Source: Sphingobium sp052327305 (GTDB taxonomy: Bacteria > Pseudomonadota > Alphaproteobacteria > Sphingomonadales > Sphingomonadaceae). Taken from it: 64,000 bases of DNA. Location of the stretch: assembly GCF_052327305.1 (NCBI RefSeq), contig NZ_CP182486.1:2666001-2730000 (forward strand). Reading direction: 5' to 3'. Under the pieces are notes generated by a model that saw only the letters and a list, made by a program, of their open reading frames with translations, ran no database searches and was not told where the DNA came from. This document shows, one piece after another, positions 41,394 to 49,203 of the stretch. The position numbers and the translations under genes are program-made. The first letter of the stretch is position 1, and each line of letters begins with the position of its first letter.

Positions 41394-42572
41394 ATGGACA
41401 TGCCGACAAAGCCAAGGCGGCGGGATTGCGCGTCGCTCCCCTTGCCTCAGGAGGTGGCGCTGGTGCTGCAAGGCGGTGGCGCTCTGGGCTCGTTTCAGGC
41501 CGGTGTCGTGCAGGAGCTTGCACGGCTGGACATCGAGATCGACTGGGTCGCCGGTATCTCGATCGGCGCGGTCAACGCTGCGATCGTCGCAGGCAATCCG
41601 CCGGAGCGGCGGGTCGAGCAACTGACACGCTTCTGGGAGTTGGTGAGCGGCGGACTGCCGGATCTTTTCCTGCCCGAAGGCAACAGCGTCCGAGAAGCTG
41701 CTCATCTGACCGCTGCGGCGCTTGTGACCATGTGGGGCGTGCCCGGTTTCTTCCGCCCGCACGGGGTGCCGGCCTGGGCAGCGGCGCAGAAGTCGCAGGA
41801 AGCGCTGAGCTATTATGATACGTCGCCGCTGCGGGAGACGCTCGACGACCTGATCGACTGGGAACTGCTGAACCACGGGCCAGTGCGCTTCTCGGTCGGT
41901 GCGGTCGACATAGAGAGCGGCAATCTCATCTATTTCGACAATCACGACCCGGCCTGGAAAGGCAAGATCGATGCCCGGCACGTCATGGCGTCGGGTGCGC
42001 TGCCGCCGGGCTTGCCGCCGGTGGAGATCGACGGGCGGCATTATTGGGACGGCGGTCTGGTCTCCAATACTCCGCTCGATCATGTCCTGTGCCATCAGAC
42101 CGGGGACATACTGATCTTCCAGTGCGACCTGTTTCCTGCGGAAGGACCGCTCCCGGCGGAGATGACGCAGGTCTGGTCCCGCCAGAAGGACATTCAATAT
42201 TCCAGTCGCACTCGGCAGGTGACCGACCAGATGCTGCGGCAGCGCCGGGAGCATAAGGCCATTCGTGCCTTGCTTGACCGCCTGCCGGAGGATCTGCGCG
42301 ACAGCGCGGAAGCGCGCGAGCTGGAGGAGATTTCCCGCGAGAGCGCAGTGAACATCGTTCACCTCATCTACAAGCTGCGCTCCTGGTCCACGAGCGCGCG
42401 CGACTTCGAGTTTTCGCGCGGCACGATGCGCGACAACTGGACGCAGGGGCAAGAGGCAGTGAGTGCCGTCATTGCCCGGGGCAACCGCATCATCGCGGAC
42501 AATATCGTAAGCGGAAAGACCGCAGCGTTCGATCTGGCGCTGAGCGGTGAGTTGAAGGAGAAGCAGGCATGA
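41394..42572 (+). CDS. Patatin-like phospholipase
   Basis: Predicted lipid hydrolase of 392 residues. It has the patatin oxyanion motif 'GGGALGSFQAGV', the nucleophile elbow 'GISIG' and the catalytic Asp in 'WDGGLVSNTPLDHV'. A C-terminal DUF3734-type extension follows. I chose ATG 41394; the frame is open upstream into the opposite gene without homology. The stop overlaps the bdhA start (ATGA). This pair is common in proteobacteria and suggests a role in polyhydroxybutyrate or lipid turnover. Confidence 0.88.
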   Translation: MDMPTKPRRRDCASLPLPQEVALVLQGGGALGSFQAGVVQELARLDIEIDWVAGISIGAVNAAIVAGNPPERRVEQLTRFWELVSGGLPDLFLPEGNSVREAAHLTAAALVTMWGVPGFFRPHGVPAWAAAQKSQEALSYYDTSPLRETLDDLIDWELLNHGPVRFSVGAVDIESGNLIYFDNHDPAWKGKIDARHVMASGALPPGLPPVEIDGRHYWDGGLVSNTPLDHVLCHQTGDILIFQCDLFPAEGPLPAEMTQVWSRQKDIQYSSRTRQVTDQMLRQRREHKAIRALLDRLPEDLRDSAEARELEEISRESAVNIVHLIYKLRSWSTSARDFEFSRGTMRDNWTQGQEAVSAVIARGNRIIADNIVSGKTAAFDLALSGELKEKQA

Positions 42573-43354
42573 CTCTCAAGGGCAAGACGGCGCTGGTCAC
42601 GGGTTCTACATCTGGCATCGGGCTCGCTTATGCCAAGGCGCTGGCCGGCGAGGGGGCCAATGTCGTCATCAACGGCTTCGGCGATGCCGCCGCAATCGAG
42701 ACGGAGCGGCTGGCGCTTGAAGCGACGAGCGGGGGCAGGGCGCTTTATTCGGCCCATGATCTCACCAAGGTCGATCAGATCGAGGCGATGATGAAGGAAG
42801 CCGCCGACACCTTTGGTGGAGTCGATATTCTCGTCAACAATGCCGGCGTCCAGCATGTCGCGCCTGTCGAAGAGTTTCCGATCGACAAATGGAACCTCAT
42901 CATCGCGCTTAATCTCACGGCTGCCTTCCACACGACGCGTTTGGCCGTGCCCTATATGAAGGGCAAAAAATGGGGCCGGATCATCCAGACGGCCTCGGCC
43001 CACAGCAAGGTCGCCTCACCGTTCAAGAGCGCTTATGTGACCGCGAAGCACGGGCTGGACGGCTTCACGAAGACAGTCGCGCTGGAGCTGGCGACCTTCG
43101 GCGTGACGGCTAATTGCATTTCGCCCGGTTACGTGTGGACGCCACTGGTGGAAGGGCAGATCCCCGACACGATGAAGGCGCGGAACATGACGCGCGATCA
43201 GGTCATCAATGACGTGTTGCTCGCTGGCCAGCCGACCAAACAGTTTGTGACCGCAGAGGAAGTCGCCGCAATCGCGCTGTTTCTCTGCTCGGATGCTGCA
43301 GCCCAGATCACGGGCGCGAACATTTCAGTCGATGGAGGTTGGACGGCACAGTGA
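42569..43354 (+). CDS. bdhA: D-3-hydroxybutyrate dehydrogenase
   Basis: Short-chain dehydrogenase oxidising D-3-hydroxybutyrate to acetoacetate, in PHB and ketone-body use. The 261 residues have NAD motif 'GSTSGIG', 'NNAGVQHVAPVEEFP', catalytic Ser in 'TASAHS' and Y-x3-K in 'YVTAKHG', and 'VTANCISPGYVWTPLVEGQIPD', which is specific for this subfamily. Coupled to the patatin gene. Confidence 0.93.
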   Translation: MTLKGKTALVTGSTSGIGLAYAKALAGEGANVVINGFGDAAAIETERLALEATSGGRALYSAHDLTKVDQIEAMMKEAADTFGGVDILVNNAGVQHVAPVEEFPIDKWNLIIALNLTAAFHTTRLAVPYMKGKKWGRIIQTASAHSKVASPFKSAYVTAKHGLDGFTKTVALELATFGVTANCISPGYVWTPLVEGQIPDTMKARNMTRDQVINDVLLAGQPTKQFVTAEEVAAIALFLCSDAAAQITGANISVDGGWTAQ

Positions 43355-43372
43355 TGAGTGTAAGGCTTTTTT

Positions 43373-43447
43373 CGTCACCCTGAACTTGATTCAGGGTCCA
43401 TCTGCATATGGCGTGGATGCTGAAACAAGCTCAGCATGACGGTGACG
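43373..43447. repeat. Palindromic intergenic repeat
   Basis: 75-bp element with inverted ends cgtcacc / ggtgacg. It has an inner stem ccctgaa-cttga-ttcaggg (43378-43396) and a second stem gctga-aacaagc-tcagc (43429-43436 region). It shares the layout and the 'ggtccatctg' core with the element at 7860-7941, so the same repeat family. It lies between the 3' ends of bdhA and the isomerase gene. Confidence 0.75.
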
Positions 43448-43459
43448 GAAATTAGCGAG

Positions 43460-44266
43460 TTATACTTCGGCAATCAGCGCCTTCGCCGTTCCATCGCAAA
43501 CCAACTCGGCATCTCCCTCGACCAGCCAGCATTCGCCTGCTTCCCAGCGCTGGCCATCGATGGTACCGGCGCCTTCGAGGGGTACGAACCAACGCTCGCC
43601 GACTCCTGAGAGGTCGCTGCTACCCGCGCCGAAGCTCTCAATATCGAGCGTGAACGGGGCGTCGCCGGGGCCGAGCAGCGTGGCATCGCTGGCGTCAGCA
43701 ACATTGACCGGGGCACGCTCGTAGCGGCGGGCGACGCTCACCGCGACGCCATCCACCAGATGCAGTTCGCGCGGGCGGCCATAATCATAGAGCCGATAGG
43801 TCACGTCGACATTCTGCTGGACCTCAACCAGCGTCACGCCCGCACCGATCGCGTGAATAGTGCCAGCCGGGATGTAGAAGAAATCTCCGGGCTTGACCGG
43901 CTTCCAGTCCATCAGCGTCTCGATCTCGCCGGAAAGCGAGGCCTCTTTGAGACGATGACCCGAGAGCGTCTCGACCGTGCCGATACCGAGCGTTGCGCCG
44001 GGCTCAGCGGCGGTGATGAGCCAGCACTCGCTCTTGCCGCCGGGGAGGCCGCGTTCGCGCCCCTGCTCGTCGGTGGGGTGGACCTGTATCGAGAGGCGCT
44101 CGCTGGTGAAGATATATTTGACGAGCAGGGGCGGATGGCGCCCTTCCGGTCCATCGAACCACACTTCGCCGATCTGCCGGCCGCCGCCCTCCGGGAAGGT
44201 GGCGGGCAGGTCCGTGCGGCCCCAGGGCTTCTCGACATATTTGGTGCTGAGGCGAGTTGCCGTCAT
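43460..44266 (-). CDS. Class I mannose-6-phosphate isomerase-like protein
   Basis: Cupin-type isomerase interconverting mannose-6-P and fructose-6-P, 268 residues, the short form. It shows 'LSIQVHPTDEQGRERG' and 'GKSECWLI' with zinc ligands, 'FFYIPAGTIHAIGAGVTLVEVQQNVDVTYRLYDYG' and a C-terminal cupin. Its ATG overlaps the stop of the upstream amidohydrolase (ATGA). Mannose for polysaccharide or glycolipid synthesis is the likely purpose. Confidence 0.87.
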   Translation of the reverse strand: MTATRLSTKYVEKPWGRTDLPATFPEGGGRQIGEVWFDGPEGRHPPLLVKYIFTSERLSIQVHPTDEQGRERGLPGGKSECWLITAAEPGATLGIGTVETLSGHRLKEASLSGEIETLMDWKPVKPGDFFYIPAGTIHAIGAGVTLVEVQQNVDVTYRLYDYGRPRELHLVDGVAVSVARRYERAPVNVADASDATLLGPGDAPFTLDIESFGAGSSDLSGVGERWFVPLEGAGTIDGQRWEAGECWLVEGDAELVCDGTAKALIAEV

Positions 44267-45921
44267 TCCTTCGTCTCCGCTTTGGGCGCGATCGCCCGCT
44301 TGCCGCCGATCCAGACCTCCACCACGCGCACATTGGCGATATCCGCCGGGCGCGCCAGTTCGATGTCCTGATCGAGCAGCAGGAAGTCAGCGCGCTGACC
44401 CGTCGCAAGGTTCCCGAACTGCTTCTCGGCAAAGCCCGCATAAGCCGCGCCTTGCGTATAGGCGCGAAGAGCCTCGGCAAGGGTCAGGCGCTGTTCGGGC
44501 AACCAGCCGCCTGGGGGTTCCGCGCGCGCGTCCTCCCGCGTGACGGCGACCTTGAGGCCGAGCCATGGGTCCGCCGGTTCGACTGGCACGTCCGACCCGA
44601 AGGCGAGACGGCTGCCGTTCTGGAGCATGGCGCGCCAGGCATAAGCGCCGCCCAGACGGGCCGGGCCGAGACGCGCGGTGGCCATCTTCCAGTCCGAGCT
44701 TTCATGCTGCGGCTGCATGGAGGCAATGATGCCCTGCCGACCGAAGCGGGGTAGATCGACAGGATCGACGATCTGGGCATGCTCGACGCGCCAGCGCCGA
44801 TCGCCTTTGTAGGTCTCGGCCAGTTCTTCGATCGCGCTTAGAACCTCGGCATTGGCCCGGTCGCCGATTGCGTGAATGGCAAGCTGGAAGCCGTCCATCG
44901 CGGCGCGGCTCATCTGATTGCGCAGCTGAGTGGAGTCGGTCTGGATGAGGCCGGTCTCGGCGGGCGCGTCCGCATAGGGTGCCTTGAGCCAAGCGCCGCG
45001 CGAGCCAAGCGCGCCGTCCATGTAGAGCTTGACGCCTCCCAGCCGAAGCCGGTCATCGTAGAGCCAGGGGGTAGGGGAGGAGCCGGCAATCATCGCGGCC
45101 TGCGCGGTGCCGCTGGCGTAGCCCATGATACGGATCACGAGCGCGCCCCGATCACCTGCCCGGCGGAAGGTCTGCCAGTCGTCGATGGTGGTGCCCATGT
45201 CCGCGATGGCGGTGACGCCTTTCGCCAGCAACGCTTCCTGCGCCTTCATGAAAGCGGCGTCACGGTCCTTGGGGAGAGGCGCGGGGATCACCGGCTCCAT
45301 CAGGGCCATGGCCTTGTCGACAAGCACGCCGGTCGGCTTGCCCGCCGCCATCTCGATACGGCCGCCGGGAGGCGCCTTTGTCGCTGCAGTGATCTTCGCG
45401 GCGGTGAGGGCGGCATCGTTGGCCCAGCCGGCATGGCCGTCGACCCGGGAGAGCCAGATCGGCCGTCCGTTGCCGATGCCGGCAAGGTCCGCAGCGGTCG
45501 GGAAGCGGCCAAGGCCCCATTGTTCCTGATTCCAGCCAAACCCGATGATCCACGGCCGCGAGGGATTGGCGGCGGCATAGGCGGCGATTTTTGCCTTTGC
45601 CTCATCGAGCGTCCTGGTGTCCGAGAGGTCGAGATTGAGCTTGAGGAAGCCCAGCTGCATCACATGGCCATGCGCGTCGATCATGCCGGGCACGAGAGTG
45701 CGCCCCTTGCCGTCCAGTCGGAAATCGAGCTCCTTCGGCGGCTTATCGCCCGGCCCCAGGCGCTTCTCCACGCGCCCATCGCGGTCGATCAGCAGGCCCG
45801 AGAAGTGCACGAGATCGCCCTTCTCATCGACAGTGATGCCGTTCACATTATCGACGAGGCCACTTGCGAGCGCAGGCGCAGGCACCAGCATCGCGGCGAG
45901 CAGGGCCGCCTTCACTTTCAT
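44263..45921 (-). CDS. Exported amidohydrolase, YtcJ-like
   Basis: Predicted periplasmic amidohydrolase of 552 residues with a signal peptide (cleavage near 'PALAS', about 19). The metal-binding 'GMIDAHGHVMQLG' (HxH), 'WLSRVDGHAGWAN', 'LAIHAIGDRAN', 'RVEHAQIV' and 'FGSDVPVEPADPW' identify the amidohydrolase-3 group. Substrate unknown. ATG 45921 was chosen at the signal peptide; the frame is open upstream over the next gene. Confidence 0.88.
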   Translation of the reverse strand: MKVKAALLAAMLVPAPALASGLVDNVNGITVDEKGDLVHFSGLLIDRDGRVEKRLGPGDKPPKELDFRLDGKGRTLVPGMIDAHGHVMQLGFLKLNLDLSDTRTLDEAKAKIAAYAAANPSRPWIIGFGWNQEQWGLGRFPTAADLAGIGNGRPIWLSRVDGHAGWANDAALTAAKITAATKAPPGGRIEMAAGKPTGVLVDKAMALMEPVIPAPLPKDRDAAFMKAQEALLAKGVTAIADMGTTIDDWQTFRRAGDRGALVIRIMGYASGTAQAAMIAGSSPTPWLYDDRLRLGGVKLYMDGALGSRGAWLKAPYADAPAETGLIQTDSTQLRNQMSRAAMDGFQLAIHAIGDRANAEVLSAIEELAETYKGDRRWRVEHAQIVDPVDLPRFGRQGIIASMQPQHESSDWKMATARLGPARLGGAYAWRAMLQNGSRLAFGSDVPVEPADPWLGLKVAVTREDARAEPPGGWLPEQRLTLAEALRAYTQGAAYAGFAEKQFGNLATGQRADFLLLDQDIELARPADIANVRVVEVWIGGKRAIAPKAETKE

Positions 45922-45931
45922 GTTGCGCAAC

Positions 45932-46801
45932 TCACGGTTTGGGTATGCGGCGCACCAACGCGCTGGTGTCCTGGCGGGATCCGCCCATCTTCTGAATTTC
46001 GGCATAGAACTGATCGACCAGCGCAGTGACGGGAAGCGTCGCGCCCATGGCGCGCCCTTCTTCGAGCGCGAGGCCGAGATCCTTGCGCATCCAGTCGACC
46101 GCGAAGCCGAAATCGAACTTGTCCTGCGCCATCGTCTGCCAACGATTTTCCATCTGCCAGCTTTGGGCGGCGCCGCCGGAAATCGCCTCCAGCACCTTGT
46201 CCAGATCGAGATGGGCCGCCTGCGCGAAGCGCAGCGCTTCCGAGACGCCCTGCAGGACGCCTGCAATGCAGATCTGGTTCACCATCTTGGTAGTCTGGCC
46301 AGCGCCGGCAGGCCCCACGTGGATGATGCGGGCGGCATAGGCCTGCATCACCAGCTGGGCAGCGGCGACCGCCGGCTCTTCTCCGCCGCACATGACGGAA
46401 AGCGTGCCGTTTTGCGCGCCGGACTGGCCGCCGGAGACGGGCGCATCGACGCAGTGAATGCCGCGGCTTTCCCCTTCGACGGCGAGCTGCCGGGCGATCC
46501 GTGCGGAGACGGTCGTGTGATCGATGAAGAGGCCGCCGGGCTTCAGCGTGCGGAAGGCGCCATCCTTCCCGAGCGTCACTGTCGCCAGATCATCATCCGT
46601 GCCGACGCAACTGATGACGATATCGGCTTCCTGCGCGGCCTGCGCCGGGCTGGTGGCAGCAATGCCGCCATATTGGGTGACCCATCCCTGGCTCTTTCCC
46701 AATGTACGATTGAACACCGCGATGTCGTGGCCGGCTTTCGCCAGATGCCCCGCCATCGGTCCCCCCATGACCCCCAGGCCAATAAACGCGATCTTAGCCA
46801 T
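45932..46801 (-). CDS. NAD(P)-dependent 3-hydroxyisobutyrate dehydrogenase-family oxidoreductase
   Basis: Beta-hydroxyacid dehydrogenase of 289 residues. It has an N-terminal Rossmann motif 'IAFIGLGVMGGPMAGHLAKAG', the substrate motif 'DAPVSGGQSGAQNGTL' and the catalytic Lys in 'GAGQTTKMVNQ'. It could be a 3-hydroxyisobutyrate dehydrogenase or tartronate-semialdehyde reductase. The amidohydrolase starts 10 bases on, so the three minus-strand genes to the isomerase look like one operon. Confidence 0.88.
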   Translation of the reverse strand: MAKIAFIGLGVMGGPMAGHLAKAGHDIAVFNRTLGKSQGWVTQYGGIAATSPAQAAQEADIVISCVGTDDDLATVTLGKDGAFRTLKPGGLFIDHTTVSARIARQLAVEGESRGIHCVDAPVSGGQSGAQNGTLSVMCGGEEPAVAAAQLVMQAYAARIIHVGPAGAGQTTKMVNQICIAGVLQGVSEALRFAQAAHLDLDKVLEAISGGAAQSWQMENRWQTMAQDKFDFGFAVDWMRKDLGLALEEGRAMGATLPVTALVDQFYAEIQKMGGSRQDTSALVRRIPKP

Positions 46802-46856
46802 ATGGGCGGCATAGAGCCTGTTTCATCAGAGCGCCAGATACGTTAGGGCGACCGCC

Positions 46857-48116
46857 ATGCACAGTTTAGACCGTATCGAGCCCCTGGACGCCGCTTCTCC
46901 GGAGTTTCCCGTCTCGATCGACGACATTCGCGCTGCGCACGCGCGCATTTCGCCGTCCATCGTGCGGACGCCGACGCTGCACAGCAAGACGCTCTCCGCA
47001 CTCTCCGGCGCGGACGTGTGGCTCAAGTTCGAGAATTTGCAGTTCACAGCTGCTTATAAGGAGCGTGGCGCGCTCAACCGACTGCTGATGCTGGACCCGG
47101 CGGCACGCGCCAAGGGCGTGATTGCGGCCTCGGCCGGCAACCATGCGCAGGGTCTGGCCTATCATGGTGCGCGGCTCGGCGTGCCTGTCACCATCGTCAT
47201 GCCGCGCCCGACCCCGACGGTGAAGGTGATGCAGACGGAGGGGCATGGCGCCACCGTGGTGCTTCACGGCGAAACCTTCGACGATGCCTATGCACATGCC
47301 CGCACGCTGGAGGTGGAGCGGGGGCTGACCTTCGTCCACCCGTTCGACGAGCCGGATATCATTGCGGGCCAGGGCACGGTCGCGCTGGAAATGATGGAGG
47401 ACGCGCCGGAGATCGATACGCTGATCGTTCCCATCGGGGGCGGTGGGCTGTTCTCGGGTATGGGCACGGCGGCACGCGGCATAAAGCCGGACGTTCATCT
47501 CGTCGGCGTGCAGGCCGAGCTTTATCCCTCCATGTACGACGTCATCAAGAACGCCAATCTGCCCTGCGACGGCGACACGCTGGCGGAAGGCATTGCGGTC
47601 AAGGAGCCGGGCCTGCTCACCCGCCGTTTCGTGGCGGCGCTGGCGGACGATGTTGTGCTGGTCGATGAGCGCAGCCTGGAGCAGGCCGTCAGCCTGCTTC
47701 TACAGATCGAGAAGACAGTGGTCGAAGGCGCAGGGGCGGCGGGTCTTGCCGCGCTACTTGCGCACAAGGCGATGTTTGCTGGGCGCAAGGTCGGCCTCGT
47801 TCTGTGTGGCGGCAATATCGATATGCGCCTGCTCGCGAACGTGCTGCTGCGCGATCTCGCGCGTTCTGGGCGGCTCGCGCGCCTGCGTATCCGTTTGCAG
47901 GACCGGCCCGGCACGCTCTATAATGTCGCGCGCATCTTCCAGGAGCAGGGCGTCAACATCCTTGAGCTCTATCATCAGCGCATCTTCACCACGTTGCCGG
48001 CCAAGGGCCTGTCGCTCGACGTCGAATGCGAGCCACGCGACGAGGCGCACCTTGCCCGGCTGATGGCGGCCCTCGCGCAAGCCGGCTACGACGCCGCGAG
48101 AGTGGAGCTGGCATGA
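46857..48116 (+). CDS. ilvA: Threonine ammonia-lyase (threonine dehydratase)
   Basis: PLP enzyme making 2-oxobutyrate from threonine, first step to isoleucine. The 419 residues have the PLP Lys in 'AAYKERGALNRLL', 'ASAGNHAQGLAYHG', the Gly-rich phosphate loop 'PIGGGGLFSGM', 'VLCGGNIDM' and one C-terminal ACT-like domain ('LRIRLQDRPGTLYNVARIF'). One ACT-like domain and the length fit the shorter biosynthetic/catabolic form. Divergent from the dehydrogenase. Confidence 0.93.
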   Translation: MHSLDRIEPLDAASPEFPVSIDDIRAAHARISPSIVRTPTLHSKTLSALSGADVWLKFENLQFTAAYKERGALNRLLMLDPAARAKGVIAASAGNHAQGLAYHGARLGVPVTIVMPRPTPTVKVMQTEGHGATVVLHGETFDDAYAHARTLEVERGLTFVHPFDEPDIIAGQGTVALEMMEDAPEIDTLIVPIGGGGLFSGMGTAARGIKPDVHLVGVQAELYPSMYDVIKNANLPCDGDTLAEGIAVKEPGLLTRRFVAALADDVVLVDERSLEQAVSLLLQIEKTVVEGAGAAGLAALLAHKAMFAGRKVGLVLCGGNIDMRLLANVLLRDLARSGRLARLRIRLQDRPGTLYNVARIFQEQGVNILELYHQRIFTTLPAKGLSLDVECEPRDEAHLARLMAALAQAGYDAARVELA

Positions 48117-48241
48117 TCGGAGCGCCCGCGCGCCTTCGGATGCAACATCTTCGTGGTAAATGATCTTTTCACTCTCTCCGGTTGGCGGCATAGTTTGACG
48201 GGTCGCGAGTCCGCGGCTGGTTTCCGCTGCGGAGAGAGACT

Positions 48242-49057
48242 GTGAGCGCTGCCTTTCGTTTCCCGCGCTTCTTCATGACCAATGCCGGCCCGTGCCCCTA
48301 TCTGCCGGGGCGGACGGAGCGGAAGGTCTTTACTGAGCTGGCCGGGGACCATGCCGGCGAACTCAACGACGCGCTCGGCCGCATCGGTTTCCGCCGCAGC
48401 CAGAACGTGGCTTATCGGCCGAGTTGCACGGATTGCACAGCGTGCGTCTCCGTGCGGATCGTTGCGAGCGAGTTCATGCCCAATGCCACGCAGCGCCGCC
48501 TTCTCCGGAAGAATAGCGATCTGGTCTCGACCGTTTGCAAGGCCTGGTCGACGGAGGAGCAGTTCGAACTGCTCCAGCGGTATCTCGCTGCGCGTCATCC
48601 AGGCGGCGGAATGACCGAGATGGACGACGTCGACTATGCCGACATGGTCGAGCAGACGCCGGTTGAAAGCTATATCATCGAGTATCGCGAGCCCGCCGGG
48701 CCGAATGGTCCGGGCAGGCTGGTGGGCGCCTGCCTGACGGACCGGCAGGGCGATGGTCTCTCGATGATCTACTCCTTCTTCGATCCTGAGCTGACGGGAC
48801 GGCAGGGACTGGGCAGCTTCATCATCATCGACCATGTGCTGCGCGCGCAGCAGGGCGGGCTGCCCTATGTGTATCTCGGCTACTGGGTCGAGGGCTCGGA
48901 GCGCATGAACTACAAGGTGCGTTTCCGGCCGATCGAGAAGCTGGGCCGGGCGGGCTGGGAGCGCTTTGACGGCGCCATGACGCAGCGCGCGGCAGGAGTG
49001 GAGCGGGGTAACGAACCTGCTCTCAGCCGCGACGAGGCCGGTCGCCTCTTCAAGTAA
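48242..49057 (+). CDS. bpt: Aspartate/glutamate leucyltransferase Bpt (arginyltransferase family)
   Basis: Transfers Leu from Leu-tRNA to N-terminal Asp or Glu of proteins in the bacterial N-end rule pathway for ClpS/ClpAP decay. The 271 residues have the family's Cys-rich start 'GPCPYLPGRTERKVFTEL' and 'YRPSCTDCTACVSVRI', then the GNAT-like C-terminal part 'YVYLGYWVEGSERMNYK'. GTG 48242 follows GGAGAG. Arginyltransferase ATE1 belongs to the same fold; the bacterial form is normally Bpt. Confidence 0.93.
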   Translation: MSAAFRFPRFFMTNAGPCPYLPGRTERKVFTELAGDHAGELNDALGRIGFRRSQNVAYRPSCTDCTACVSVRIVASEFMPNATQRRLLRKNSDLVSTVCKAWSTEEQFELLQRYLAARHPGGGMTEMDDVDYADMVEQTPVESYIIEYREPAGPNGPGRLVGACLTDRQGDGLSMIYSFFDPELTGRQGLGSFIIIDHVLRAQQGGLPYVYLGYWVEGSERMNYKVRFRPIEKLGRAGWERFDGAMTQRAAGVERGNEPALSRDEAGRLFK

Positions 49058-49155
49058 GGCGTTCGGCGCCCACAAGTCGGTCGTTCGCTCGGCCGGTGTT
49101 TCCCTTCGCTCATTTCAAAGTCCTGTCCGGCCAGACGCTCTGACCAGCCTATAAG

Positions 49156-49185
49156 AAAAGGGGCCACCCGATGGGCGGCCCCTTT
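49156..49185. terminator. Bidirectional terminator between bpt and the TonB receptor gene
   Basis: aaaaggggcc-accc-gat-gggc-ggcccctttc folds into a long GC stem with A and T flanks on both sides. It lies between the convergent 3' ends of bpt and the minus-strand receptor gene and can serve both. Confidence 0.8.
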
Positions 49186-49203
49186 CTCATTCTTGCGCAA
49201 CGA